A DNA stretch of 64,000 bases from Ahaetulla prasina (lineage: Eukaryota > Chordata > Lepidosauria > Squamata > Colubridae): contig NC_080539.1 in NCBI RefSeq assembly GCF_028640845.1, forward strand, positions 104,868,554-104,932,553, in the 5' to 3' direction. The notes beneath the pieces are model-generated. The model was not told the origin of the DNA, searched no databases, and saw only the letters and a program-made list of their open reading frames with translations. Below are positions 12,795 to 24,226 of the stretch, piece after piece. Within the stretch, counting starts at the first letter, position 1. The number at the start of each line of letters is the position of its first letter. The position numbers were made by a program, and so were the translations under genes.

Positions 12795-13120
12795 TCCATT
12801 GCTAAGCAGCACAGTCACAAAATGCAACTTCACACAAGAACACCAATTTACAATGGCAGTCTCCAACGATTCCAGTTGTCATAGTTAAGTAAATCCCATG
12901 AAGTTAGATATGACACCATTTGCAGCCATTGACTTTGCTTGTTGAAAGCTGGCAGTGTCACTTAACTGTGGGACACTGCAATGTTGTAATGGCAAGCCAG
13001 TTGCCAAGTGCCCTAACTGCAAGCATGTGACCTTGGGGATGCTGTGACAGCCACAACTAAGAGACCCAATCGTAGTTCTGTGCTTCCATAACTGAACGGT
13101 TGCTGAATGAAGATTGCCTG
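12795..13120. repeat. Interspersed repeat related to 56148-56460
   Basis: It contains 'gccaagtgcc...gcatgtgaccttggggatgctg' and 'cataactgaacggttgctgaatga', shared in part with the block at 56.2-56.4 kb. Family not named. Confidence 0.4.
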
Positions 13121-13926
13121 CATGAACTTCTTCATGGAAGCCTTGAAGGCTAAAAACGTACTAGATTTCTCTCCCCTTTCCCAATATAAAAATCTGATGG
13201 AAATACTCTAAAGGGCCTTCGTGACCAGGCTGATACAACTAGCATCTCTGTGTCTATTTCTCTGATTTGCTGGTGTGTATAACCCGGTGAAGCAGGAACT
13301 ATGGTTTTGAGCGTGAGGCACTAAACTGATGTGAATAAATATATCAGACTTTGTCTGAAGAAATCAAGATTTAAACTTGCACTGGACTTCAGTAGGGAAT
13401 TTGAGGCTCACCGCCCTCCATCAGCCCAACCTACTTGAAATACTGTTGCTGTGGTGATAAAATTAGAGGAAATTCACATGTAAAGTGCCTTTAGACTTCT
13501 GAAGCCCTATTCCCCCTTGCATCTTACTACAACAGGGACATGTTCTGGTTTATTACTGTTGTAGCTCCATGATGTTGCATATAAATGCAATGAATTCTAA
13601 TCACTAATAATAATTCTTCGACATGTAACTCCTGCTCAGTAAGCAAACACAATCAATATAGCAGTTTATAACTGCTGTGTTTAAAATGCAGGAACAACCA
13701 CACATCGTTCCAGAATATTGTAACAGCAGGAAAAGATTAGAAAGATAGTATATATTTATAGCAGTTAGCTTTGTTGATTTTTTAAAAAAAACCTCTATTT
13801 GGTGTCTAAAATGTTCAGAAATGAACTTTATCAATTAATTGTGTGATTATAATTTCCTGCCTACAAATTCCTTTGCCCTAGGAGAGCTGTGAGTAGAATG
13901 CCTGGCTTTCCAAGTTTAGAAGTTGT
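13121..13926. other. No recognised feature
   Basis: No domain-bearing frame. The 76-codon minus-strand frame at 13604-13834 shows nothing recognisable. Confidence 0.5.
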
Positions 13927-14040
13927 ATGTCTATGGAGATTTTCAGTTATCCAAGTCATGGTTGTCCCAAAGGTGCTTTTTTCAAGAGGCAACTGCACTT
14001 TCCTTGTTTTTCCTTGAAGACATTTTGCTTCTCTGTCCAC

Positions 14041-14198
14041 ATTCTGGACAGAAAGGACCGCTGGTTTGAAAGAGGGATCAAAGAGGCCATCTTCTTTAAA
14101 ACTGAACAGACCTCTTTCAACAGAGACCATAGGGAAATTACACCACCTATCTCCCATTTCCTGTTTACAACACAGTCGTTTCAGCAATTCCAAAAAGG
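14041..14198 (+). pseudogene. Penelope-like GIY-YIG endonuclease C-terminal fragment
   Basis: In the + frame that is open from 13927, residues about 40-80 include DRKDRWFERGIKEAI followed by EQTSFNRD. This resembles the tail of the endonuclease domain of Penelope-like elements (KDRWFERGVKEAI... LNR). The catalytic GIY and YIG motifs upstream are absent, as is the reverse transcriptase. The frame is cut by the LTR at 14199. It is a dead fragment, not a host gene. Confidence 0.7.
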
Positions 14199-14741
14199 TG
14201 TTGTGACCCACCAGGCCCAAGTAGGTAGTAGGAAACTCAGTCAGTGAAAAAAACAAACAAACTTTATTCAAACAGCTGAGAATTACTTCATTCCCAGCGT
14301 ACTTCAGCTAAATTAAAGCAAATTCCTCCCAACACAAATTCCTCAGTCCTATCGCAAACCTTGGTCCAATTAGGCAAACTGCCAAAGGCCTTTCTTGGCA
14401 AATGTTCAGAAGTCAAATAAATGCAAGAAGACGAAGCTACCAACGTTGTTTTCCGGCAAAGCCCAAACGCCTTTGCTGGTCTTTTAAGCCTTATGGGAGG
14501 GGCCAATCATCTCTTGGCCCTACTCCTGAGTCGTCCTCTTTGCTTGAGCTGCTCTTGCCTTCTGGCAGTTCTTCTCATGTGTGCATTAGGAACAGGCTCC
14601 TCCTGTTCCTCTGCCTCACTACTATCAGTCTCTGAAGGCTCTGGAGTCTGCACCTCACTCCCCGATAGCCCTGGCCTCACCTCAGCCTCATCGCTGTCTG
14701 ACTCCATTGCCAGCTCCGCAGGCTGCTGGCGGACCACAACA
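14199..14741 (-). mobile_element. Solo LTR, 543 bp, TSD AAAGG
   Basis: Perfect inverted ends TGTTGTG/CACAACA and perfect 5-bp duplications AAAGG (14194-14198, 14742-14746). On the minus strand the order is as follows: an open frame with an acidic stretch (ESDSDEAEV ... SSEAEEQEEP) then a basic tail (RRTARRQEQLKQRGRLRSR) ending at 14507; a TATA-like CTTAAAAG (about 14482-14489); and an AATAAA signal (complement of 14263-14268). No internal region is present. The copies at 1-133 and 21382-21943 are close relatives, and 10972-11587 is a more distant subfamily. Confidence 0.92.
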
Positions 14742-14889
14742 AAAGGTTCCACACCCATTTGCACTATTTAGGTGACCCTGAGGACACAGAGAAATCTCCA
14801 AGTGGCCTCAATGACTCTCACAAAAAGTGCTAATTACCAGTTGACTGCGAGGAATATAAATCCTTCCATTCCCCACCATTCAGTCAGAA

Positions 14890-14923
14890 CTGAAGACACT
14901 TCTTGGAGGAGAAGCGAAATGTC
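14890..14923 (+). other. Hammerhead-ribozyme-like core in the Penelope-like 3' end
   Basis: CTGAAGA (14890-14896), a 5-bp hairpin CTTCT/AGAAG with loop TGGAGG (14899-14914), then GAAA (14916-14919) and GTC. This follows the hammerhead layout CUGANGA, stem II, GAAA. Hammerhead motifs are established in Penelope-like elements. One or two unpaired bases at the base of stem II make activity doubtful. Confidence 0.45.
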
Positions 14924-14978
14924 CTCAAAGCAAAACAAGGAAAGTCCAGTTGCCTCTTGAAAAAAAGCACCTTTTTAG

Positions 14979-17049
14979 AAGTTGTGTTTTAATATTATTG
15001 TTGTTATTATTGATCGCATGAAATTGGAGGGAGGGGATTTCTCTCAGCAGCTTTCCTAACTCTCAAAGAAGATATCCTAATTCTGGACAGCCAGTCAGCC
15101 AAGCAGCTGTTCCCTCTGCTTATCAACACATCACACTTTGACCCACATCTGCCAGAAAGAGCCCCTGAGGCTGAGACACTGAAGCACATTTTATTCAATA
15201 GCGTGTGGAAACTTTAATGAAGCGAAAGAGCTGTCAGAAAGAAATCTTTGGAAGGAGGAAAAAAATATTGGGAGAAAAGAGCATAAAGAGGATTGGATGG
15301 GGAGTGTGTTGTTGTGCTTCATGAGCCAGCCAGAAGTTGCAGATATAGGTTAAAAGGATTGTACAGATTACCCTCCTTGTCTGTAACACCGTTTCAGGCT
15401 GATTCAGTGAGAAATTGACTGATATGAGCCAAGAACTAGTTGCTGAATAGACAGCAGGCACAATAGTTCTGAATCCTATACAGATCTACTCTCTCTCTCT
15501 CTCTCCCCTTTGTTTTATTTTCTTTCCTCTTTATTGCATCCAAGTCTCTTGAGCCCCTTTGAGCTAAAGTTGTAATTCAAGTAGAGCTGACATACTGACA
15601 TACTGCGTAGGTCAGGAGGCAAGAGAAAAGGGTGACATTTGTTTCAATTTGCCTTCTATCGCTTGAGGAAATGTAGAGACAGACAATAAGTCTGCAGGCT
15701 GAAAGGACAGGCGCAGGGTGTGTGGGCATATTTCCTTTAAGAAAGGACACCATGTCATACTTTGCGTGGAAGTTCAGCCTGCCATTGATTTCTGCTTGGC
15801 TTCTGGCATTATACTTATCCCATTGTGTACACAAGCAGCTCGATGGGGAATCTTGATTGAAACAGATACTGAAATATTTCATGCTGTTCATTGTTAAGTA
15901 CCAAGGCTAAATGAAAAGGTCTAGATGAACTGTGAAGGCTTCTGTGAAGCCAATGAAGATTTTTTAGAAGTATCCATTAATGATTGTAGTAGCATTATTA
16001 TTATTTTTTTAAAAACCCTCTATTAGGGCAATATTTTCATTATACAGCTTTTAAGTTCACAAGTCCTGGGTAGCCTTTTTATTTTCTAGAATTCTTCATT
16101 AAGTAAAAAAGCAAAAAAGTATTCAGATAGTTTATGATAGAAACTGATAAATATTTTGAAACTTTAGGAGGTGCTGTCATTATTTATATTTCTACCTAAG
16201 GCTTTCTTTTGCCTGAAAGTACAAGTGATTTCCCCTACTGAAAATAAAACAGGTATTGTACATTTTGTTATGTTGGCAGGTTTTATTAGCAAAGCATGAG
16301 GGACTCAAAACTTTGTCTGACACTTGACATCATATAGGATACGAAAGATAAAACTCTAAAGCTCTGAAAATATTCTTCCTCTCATTGTATTTGTATCCAA
16401 GAAAGCTTTCAGTTTCTCAGGAATTGGAGATAGATCCGTATATATTCTTAAAAAAATGTTAAGAAGCTTTGCTTTTGATACATTTTAATCAAAATTCTTA
16501 TTTGGAGTTAAATGTTGCAGAACACAAATCTGCCCTATTTCTAAATCTTTCTTTTTAAAGGGGAATATTTTCCTTTCAAAAACCACATTTTAAAAAGCTT
16601 TGATCCCATAAGCCAAAAATAGAGTTTGAAGATCATCTGGTTCTGCATCCATGGCTGCTCTACCAAAGTACAGTACATAAAATATCATTAAGCTTCTGTT
16701 TTTTTAAAAAAAAACCAAATCGTGTAAGTTCCCAATCTCCTGTTCTGAAACAGGACCACTATAAGTAGGAATAGGGAAGCTTTTTCCTCAGTATCTTTTT
16801 TTTTAAGAATAATTCTTTCCCTTCCTTGCTGTCACAAGTCTGTATTTGTGTTTGTATTCATATTCTGATGTCTTTGAATTCTGCAGGGACATCTCTTGGG
16901 ACTCTGATTTTAGAAAAGAGTACTTAACATGCCTCAGGTCTTTAGCATGCTTTTGTATTAAAACAATTACAATATTATGTAATTTTCTGCTTAACTCCAG
17001 GGTCACTCCTGTCTCGCTCAGTTCAACAGAAAGAGCCATGATTCAGCAT
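14979..17049. other. No recognised gene; short (CT)n at 15489-15506
   Basis: Non-coding sequence with A/T runs. The open frames (up to 104 codons at 15577-15891 minus) have no domain I recognise. Confidence 0.5.
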
Positions 17050-17096
17050 CATCAAGCCAGTGTGCAATATTTTAAATATTGCACACTGGCTTGATG
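17050..17096. repeat. Perfect 47-bp palindrome (23-bp arms, 1-bp spacer)
   Basis: Left arm 17050-17072 (CATCAAGCC...AATATTT) is the exact reverse complement of 17074-17096. Only T17073 is unpaired. It has no MITE-like ends or flanking duplication. Confidence 0.95.
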
Positions 17097-17399
17097 TGCA
17101 ATAAATAATACTTAATGTTTTAATTAGTAAAAGCTAGTAACAATAAACTTTGGTTGTTTGTAAGGGATTTATGAGCACATTCTATAAATGTGTTTAAATT
17201 AACTGGAAAATGGAAGGAATTAACAAGGGTTTTACCTAAGGTTATTTCATAGATTACGTAGGTCAACTTAATTCTACTTCTCTGACAAGTGAACTGGTGT
17301 GATAGTTACGTTTATTCAATCTATATTGGCTAATCAATATTACATCTTAGATATCTCTTATCACTAATAATGGAATTTGCCAAAATGTTCTTGGCTTGA

Positions 17400-18880
17400 A
17401 TTTATTTATTTAATCAGTAATTATATTATTTTCCTCACATAAAGATTATGAGAAGTATACAAATACAATATTTAAACGTAAAAACTGTACATAAAATATA
17501 AAGAAGAGACAAGGAGAGTTAAAATTTAACATTAAAAGTTAATTAAAAGGCAGGTGGACGGCCTTCAGGATGTTAACCAGACCCATAACTACTTGCCTCT
17601 TTGTGAGGCCCAAACAAGATGGCAGATCTGGGTCTGAAAAGCTAGAAGAGGGGTCTTGCCTCACCTCAGGGTAGGGTTGGGTGGGTTGGGAATATGTTGT
17701 ACAGGGTTGGAGCAATAGCAGAGCAGACCATCTTCTTGGAGTCTGTCAGTCAGAATTCTTTAACTGATGGGGTCCCAACATATCTTCCCTGCCTGACCAG
17801 ATGAGATTGGCTGATATAATGGGATGAAGATGGTTCTATAGGTAATCTGGCTCTATTCTATTGCAGTGAAGACAGCAGCAGAGGTGCGCCTCTTTGATTA
17901 ATGTTTTCAGTAAATAGGAGTTTCTTTGATTAATATTTCTCATTCTTGAAGGAACAAAGAAAACTATGTACAGCCTGATAAGAGAACTGGTTCAAACCTG
18001 TCAAGGATACTGACTTGAAAACTCATTATACCTCATTGTAATGTAAAAATCACACCTCTTGAATATGTGGATGAGCATAAAAAAGATCATACTAAGAATA
18101 TCATGGGATGCTATGCAATGTTAGAGTTACTGAGCTTATGTGCTGCATCAGAGAGGTCTCAAATGATATTAACCAATGAAGGAACTCATTCTAAACCCCA
18201 TATGTTTGAACTGTATATAAGGTGATTCCCATCTTTGCTTATGCATAAATAAAAAGATTTTGATCTACCTTTCTGGCTTGGATTCTGTTTGGGCAAGGCA
18301 CATCTGGCTAATGGATCTGCCGATGTTTACACTTAACAGAAGGTCTTTAAAGGTCACAACCAATACCTTGAATTGGATCCAGAAGCAAAGTGGCATGCAA
18401 CTCAAACAGCAAAGGTGTTACAGGTGCCATTCTTTGGGCGCCCAAGATTGTTCACATTCTGTACTAGCTGAAGATACATTTCAAGAACAGTACTATGTAG
18501 AGCTCATCGCAATAGTTCAGCATGAGGTGTCCAGGGCATGAATGACTGAATGGAGAGCCTCCCAAACCAAGAAGGGTCGTAATTGGTAAATAACATGAAG
18601 TTAAGCAAAGACCATGATTACCAGTTGCTCTTCAAGTAGGAGCTGGGAGTCTAGGAAGACCCCTCCCCCAGATTATGCACTTGGTCTGTCTTGGGTAGTG
18701 CAACCCCATCCAAAACCAAAGATTATAAACTCCTCAATGCAGCCCCACCCATCCACACCTATTTCATCTTACCAGGGTTTCACTGAAATCTCTTCTTCCA
18801 AATTCAGGTCTCCACATCCTCAAGGCACCATTTCACCCATGACAAGGATATACTGTATAGTAGGCTATTGTTAACTTACT
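17400..18880 (-). mobile_element. Decayed LINE fragment (CR1/Jockey-type), interrupted
   Basis: In the + direction it reads as the complement of a reptile LINE body. There is an AT-rich tail (17400-17500), the block 'ggttggagcaatagcagagcagacc', then after about 450 bp of other sequence 'acaaccaataccttgaattgg' and 'aacagcaaaggtgttacagg'. These match, from memory, a widespread reptile LINE whose 5' neighbour encodes KLNPDKTE. No intact frame remains. Confidence 0.5.
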
Positions 18881-20283
18881 GATGATACCTTATCCCATTA
18901 CATATAAATAGCTGAATTTAATATAAACAAAATGGCAGTTGTTACATATATAAATAGCGAGTGAAGCCAGGGATGTAGTCTTCACTCAGGTCCGGCTTTA
19001 GCGGGACATTTGCATGCCCACCGCTGATTGGTGGATTCAAACGGTGGGAAAAGCAAAGCGTTGTCAGTGGCTGAATCGGTGGGACAGCTCCCTTTAAAAG
19101 AGAGCGCTGCCAGTTAAGCCTCTGCAGAAATCACTTACTTAAATAAAGAGCTGAAGTTATTGTCTGTCACCCTGCCTCTTCATTGCCTCCCACAATCTAA
19201 CAGCAGTATTAAGGGTGGAACTGAAATAATGAAAATTAATCAGCAGTTGTAGAAAAGTTGTGATATTATAAAGAAAGCAATAGGTAATGAAATCTGCATT
19301 TTTTAAAAATAATTGCTTGGGCACAAATGGACCTATTGCTCTAGCCCTCCCCTTTATTATTCCAAACACAGATTGCAAATCCTCATATATCCCACAAAAT
19401 GGATGATTCTGTTATTTTGACCTATGTAATTTCAATTATTACAATCAAAGTTATCTGTTTTTTTCCCCTTCCACTTCCTTAATGCATAATGACATCGCAT
19501 GTTCCTGTTATCAACTTGAGCAAAAAAAAACAAAACCAAAAAACTGTGCTAGGCTTTCGTTTTAAAGAAACCACTCTAATCTACAACTGGGAGAAAAAGC
19601 AAGGCAATTTACACCGGAACATGGTATTGAAAGATTTATGATTCTGTGCTAAAAGTCTGTTTATAAAATACTAAAAGAAAATGTCAAAATTAATACTTCA
19701 GAGAATAACTGTATGAATCCAGATTTGCAGATTTCCCCCAGTACTTAACCTAATTCTAAACCGAATATTTTTAAAAATGATAAGATAGCTGATGTACAAT
19801 TAATCTCTCTCTTTCTCTCTCTTTTTTAATGTGGATATCTATATTAATCAACATTTCCAGAAGCCTTTGGGGATTCTGAAAACAAACATCCCTTGATATT
19901 TGTATTCCTGCTGCATCCATACCAGTGCCTATCTTTTAAAATATACATATAGAATTGTCTTCTGTTAATACTTTCAAGGGCTGGATTTTAGGGGTAATGT
20001 TTATTTTCCTACCGGTTTACTTACACTGCAATATCAGCTAGCAACAAAATATTATAAATACCTGCAACAGCAGGTATTTTTATGACAGTGAATGATCAAA
20101 AATAGAATTTAAAGTTAGCATTACTATTTTATCTTGCCGAGTTCAAAGAGAGTTCACGCTGTACCACTATGTTTAAGCCAATATTTCAAGGGTGGAAGAA
20201 GGTTCAACATCCTTCATGTACCTGTCCGTTCTTAATTTGTGCACCAGAAGCAGCAAAGGAATTGCTCCTGAGGAAGACCATAT
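18881..20283. other. No recognised feature
   Basis: AT-rich. A small hairpin at about 20056-20082 (AAATACCTG / CAGGTATTT arms) is the only structure noticed. Confidence 0.5.
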
Positions 20284-20291
20284 ATATATTT

Positions 20292-20571
20292 CATAGGTGG
20301 GTTTCAGCAGGTTTTGACCAGTTCTAGAGAACAAGTAGTGGAAATTTTGAGTAGTTCAGAGAACTGGTAGTAAAAATTCTGACTGGCCCCACACCCATCT
20401 ATTCTCTGCCTCTGAAGTCCCAGCTGATTGGGAGGAAATGGGGATTTTGCAGTATCCTTCCCCTGGAGTGGGGTGGGAATAGAGATTTTACAGTATTCTT
20501 CCCCTGCAATGCCCATCAAGCCATGCCACACCCGCAGAACTGGTAGTAAAAATTTTTGAAACCCACCACTG
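20292..20571. mobile_element. hAT-type MITE, 280 bp
   Basis: Ends CATAGGTGGGTTTCAG and GAAACCCACCACTG are inverted. Flanking 8-mers ATATATTT and ATGTGTTT match at 6 of 8. The interior shares 'agaactggtagtaaaaatt' with other MITEs of this group. Confidence 0.75.
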
Positions 20572-20847
20572 ATGTGTTTGTGTAATTCACTGCTTAGTTA
20601 ATTAACCATATTTCAAAAAAGCAAAATGTGTATGATCTTAGGTGTATATCCTAAAATGTTTATGCATCTTTCTTCCTTAGAAGATCCATTAGTTTAAAAA
20701 TAAGCTTAGCTTTTCCAGGGCATACATTTCCAGACATGAGTTGCAGCATATCAAGGGCTCTACTTGATCAAGTCAACACAGCCAGTATTTGGTTTTTTGA
20801 ATAGGATTTGAAAATTTAGGGTATTTGGAAATCTTCAAAGTGCGTTC

Positions 20848-21340
20848 CTAATTATTTAATTTAATTTACTTTATAATTTTTGTCTGCCTAATTACATAAT
20901 AATCCTAGCCAACTCCCAAGAAAACCAATGCAGTAATAAAGCAATCATATCACAAAGCAATCCTGCGCTTCCCATCACTGTACCATAACTTTCATCACCT
21001 CTATATAAACTGGCTTTTCCCCAACTCTCAAGCCCTAGGGGAGAAGTTCTTATATGCATCATCTTCATCATCTTCCAGAAGGCTAAAAGGGTAGGGGACC
21101 CCTGAATCTCAGGTGCTAGACTGTTCCAAAGATCTGGAATAGCATCAGAGAGGGCATGTCTCCTAGGTCCCACCAGATGACAATGTTGAAAAGATTTTGC
21201 CCAATAAGGCACCCAAGCTACTAAAAATGAAGGCTTAAAACATTGGTCTTTCTGCAGGTGGGATCTTTGGGTACCATGAAAGCGATACTGGCAAATTTAA
21301 TGTCTCTCTTTTGGTGCCAAGAAGTAGTGTGTATTCAGCA
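20848..21340 (-). mobile_element. LINE 3' fragment with RT C-terminal region
   Basis: A minus-strand frame at 20892-21212 contains PRRHALSDAIPDLWNSLAPE and then LLAFWKMMK, matching the region after the reverse transcriptase domain of reptile LINEs ('..WN.LP.E....PTL..F...'). An AT-rich tail lies at 20848-20890. It is probably the same family as 17400-18880. Confidence 0.6.
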
Positions 21341-21381
21341 TGTCCCTGCCCCACTGCTTTTGAGTAGTATCCAAGAGAGTG

Positions 21382-21943
21382 TGTTGTGACTCAGGCCCAA
21401 GTAGGTAGTAGGAACCTCAGTCTGTGAAAAAGCAAACTAACTTTATTCAAACAGCTGAGAATTGCTTCATTCCCAGCGTAGTTCAACTAAATTAAAACAA
21501 ATTCCTCCCAACACAAATTCCTCAGTCCTATCGCAAACCTTGGTCCAATTAGGCAAACTGCCAAAGGCTTTTCTTGGCAAACGTTCAGAAGTCACAAAAA
21601 TAAATGCAAGATGTAGACGAAGCAGAAGATGAAGCTACCAATGTTGTTTTCCGGCAAAGCCCAAACGCCATTGCTGGTCTGTTTTAAGCCTTATGGGAAG
21701 GGGCCAATCATCTCTTGGCCCTACTCCCGAGTTGTCCTCTTTGCTTGAGCTGCTCTTGCCTTCTGGCAGCTCTTCTCATGCATGCATTAGGAACAGGCTC
21801 CTCCTATTCCTCTGCCTCACTACTATCAGTCTCTGGAGGCTCTGGAATCCGCACCTCACTCCCTGATGGCCCTGGTCTCACCTCAGCCTCATCACTTTTC
21901 TGACTCCGTTGCCAGCTCCACAGGCTGCTGGCGGACCACAACA
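21382..21943 (-). mobile_element. Solo LTR, 562 bp
   Basis: Inverted ends TGTTGTG/CACAACA. It is collinear with the LTR at 14199-14741, with small indels (for example an extra 'cagaagatgaagc'-type unit near 21615). Flanking 5-mers GAGTG and GAGAG match at 4 of 5. The minus-strand U3 frame keeps SDEAEVRPGPSGSEVR and ETDSSEAEE but is closed by a stop at about 21804. No internal region. Confidence 0.87.
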
Positions 21944-21949
21944 GAGAGG

Positions 21950-23255
21950 GAGGTAGAAACACCTGGTTGAAGTCCCTGTTGAAGCAGTTTCTCCCTGCAC
22001 ATAGATATTCTACAGGACAGGTAGAAACTTTTCTCCACGGTCCCTCTGTGTTAAGGCCAAAAGAGTTAACCTTTATGTTGCCCATTGAAAACTGCAAGAT
22101 GAAACAGTTTAACAACAGCCTGTCACTCAGCTGTCATTTTAAGGGGGAGGACAAAAATGGAAATAATGGAGTTCAGCATTGCTCTTTAATTTTTAAAAAG
22201 ATTTTCTTTAATAATATGAAAGCCTATTTCAAGGGCCATATCAGCTTTCTGGTGATTCCCACTGGCAGGTTTTCAGTGCTGAATAATTCATCATATTTTT
22301 AGCCTGTGTTGAGCATAACCTAAAATTGCAAAACTTACCAAACTCAATTTAAAGTTTTTCACCTTAAGCCACGCATTTCATAAATAATACATTTTTCTTC
22401 TAATAAGCATGTTTCGGTGGATGGCAAATTGACTAGATGCCATCCCTTGATCCTGTTTATTTTTCACATGAAAGGCAGGAAAAAGGGATAAAGTCTTTTT
22501 GCCCAAAACTTTCAAACTCTAGGGAAAAAAATACAGCTCCTTAGAAAGGCTAGCACAATTTATTGAAGCTAAATTATTCTTTAAAGTGATACATGCAATT
22601 ATTCCCCTCTTGTAAAATTATAGCTGGTAGATGTACATTTGAAGAGTTCACTATAAAGAGGAGTTTGCATCCAGCTTGTTTTATGGCCCCAAAAACTTAC
22701 CGTAATTGTAGTGAAGGTCAGCTCTATCATTAGACAGTCAGAAAGGTTTGCCATATTGCTTGATACAAACTTTAGAAAATGATGCAACAAAAGAATCCAG
22801 TTTATTAAAATAGGAACTAGCTCAGAAAACTCGTCTTTTATGTGGAATTACAATGTGCCTTTTCTGGAACTTTTGTCTAGTACTTATGAAACCGACCGTA
22901 GTACTTTAACTTAACTGGGAATAATTTCCAGGTTTCCTGGTTTAATTCCCAAACATAAGTGGCTACTTATTGTGAAGAAGTTGGTGTTTTTCCAAAAGTT
23001 AAACTTACCCATATTATAGGGAGCAATGGTGTTCTTCACAATACTGTTCATCTTTCTTTTGATTGCAGATGTAGACGTGAGTCTAAATTAATGTTATTAA
23101 ATGCAGTTAGTTTGCCTCTTGTGTCATTCCCTCATAAATAAACAATATACTTAATATACTCATCAAAAAAAGACATTTAAAGAAGGCACTGGTTTGCACT
23201 AATTCTCCTAAGAGAAAATGCATTGTAAAAGATGTCAGGCACATTTGATTCATTT
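21950..23255. other. No recognised feature
   Basis: Open frames up to 111 codons (21967-22302) lack recognisable domains, and part of that frame abuts the LTR. Confidence 0.5.
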
Positions 23256-23263
23256 GTCTATAT

Positions 23264-23359
23264 CAGGGGTCCCCAAATTTGGCAGCTTTAAGACTTGTGG
23301 ACAGAATTCTGGGAGTTGAAGTCAACAAGTCTTAAAGCTGACAAATTTGAAGTCTTCTG
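23264..23359. mobile_element. Decayed copy of the 5787-type palindromic MITE
   Basis: CAGGGGTCCCCAAATTTGGC at the left. The arms 'gctttaagacttgt' and 'acaagtcttaaagc' pair. Flanking 8-mers GTCTATAT (23256-23263) and GCCTATAT (23360-23367) match at 7 of 8. Confidence 0.8.
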
Positions 23360-23367
23360 GCCTATAT

Positions 23368-23850
23368 GATCCTGTAGCCTTCAGATGACACCTAGTCAAA
23401 GGCTATTGGTAATCAAAGGAGCTGGGCCAAGTGGAAATTGGGCAGGGTGCGCTTTGTAAAGCACCCTGCCCAACTGTAGAATTTTTGTTCTCCTTCTTTG
23501 ATTGTACTTCACGTATCTTTAAGCCATCTGATAACAGACAGGAAGCTTCTGGAAACTGGAGCAGTAGTTCTCTTTGTTCACAACACAATTCCTCAAGTGT
23601 ATCCTTTCCGAATTATGTAAGCAGCGTACAACATGAACCCAGGATGTCCTATTCATACAGATATAAACAAGGGGTTTTCTGATACGTGAAGAGAAGAAAG
23701 CTACATAGCCGCAATGAAATTAGAATGTGAAAAAAACTGATCTTAAACATGAACTTTAAAGCAAACTAACTCTGTAATCCAGGCCTCTGCTAGATATTTT
23801 GTTTCTGAAACAGAGCCGCAAATGGCAAGATTCACTTAACTGAGGTGCCT
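23368..23850. other. Mostly unrecognised; small inverted repeat at about 23446-23470
   Basis: GGGCAGGGTGCGCTTTG and a following AAGCACCCTGCCC form a short hairpin. Nothing else recognised. Confidence 0.5.
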
Positions 23851-24088
23851 AATAGTAATAGCACATAGATTATATACTGTTTCAGAGGGGTGCTTTACAG
23901 CCCTCTCTAAGCGGTTTATACAGTTAGTATATTGCCCCACACAATCTGGGTCCTCATTTTACCCATCTTGAAAGATGGAAGGCTGAGTCAACCTTGAGCC
24001 AGATTTAAACTGTCAAATTGCAGGCAGCCGGCAGGTAGCAGAAGTAGCCTGCAGTATTTCACTCTAACCACTGCACCACCATGGCTCA
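23851..24088 (-). mobile_element. tRNA-derived SINE
   Basis: Reading on the minus strand: a tRNA-like head (complement of 'aaccactgcaccaccatggc'), a conserved body 'aaggttgactcagccttccatc', 'gtaaaatgaggaccc', 'ttgggggcaat', and a tail 'agtctaagtgctattgct'-like. Other members: 29789, 33920, 51017, 55646, 55911, 60861. Confidence 0.85.
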
Positions 24089-24226
24089 ATCCTCTGAACC
24101 AGCAGTACTTTCTTTGCCTCGTGAGGCAGAAAATATTAAAATACATTTTCTTATAAATAGCAATCAAAATGTTTCATTTGTCCCCCCCCCCATGATGATA
24201 ATGGCCTATGGCCCTAGCTAGCCTTA

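Larger units (their letters stand above)
13930..14978 (+). mobile_element. Penelope-like element remnant with inverted end, split by a solo LTR
   Basis: Three parts. First, 13930-14040 is the reverse complement of the element's own 3' end (matching 14885-14978), an arrangement known for Penelope-like elements, whose terminal repeats can be inverted. Second, 14041-14198 encodes a piece resembling the C-terminal end of the GIY-YIG endonuclease (DRWFERGIKEAIFF ... NRD). Third, the sequence resumes at 14742 and ends in GTCCAGTTGCCTCTTGAAAA. A 543-bp LTR interrupts it. The 3' part carries a hammerhead-like core (see 14890-14923). Confidence 0.75.
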
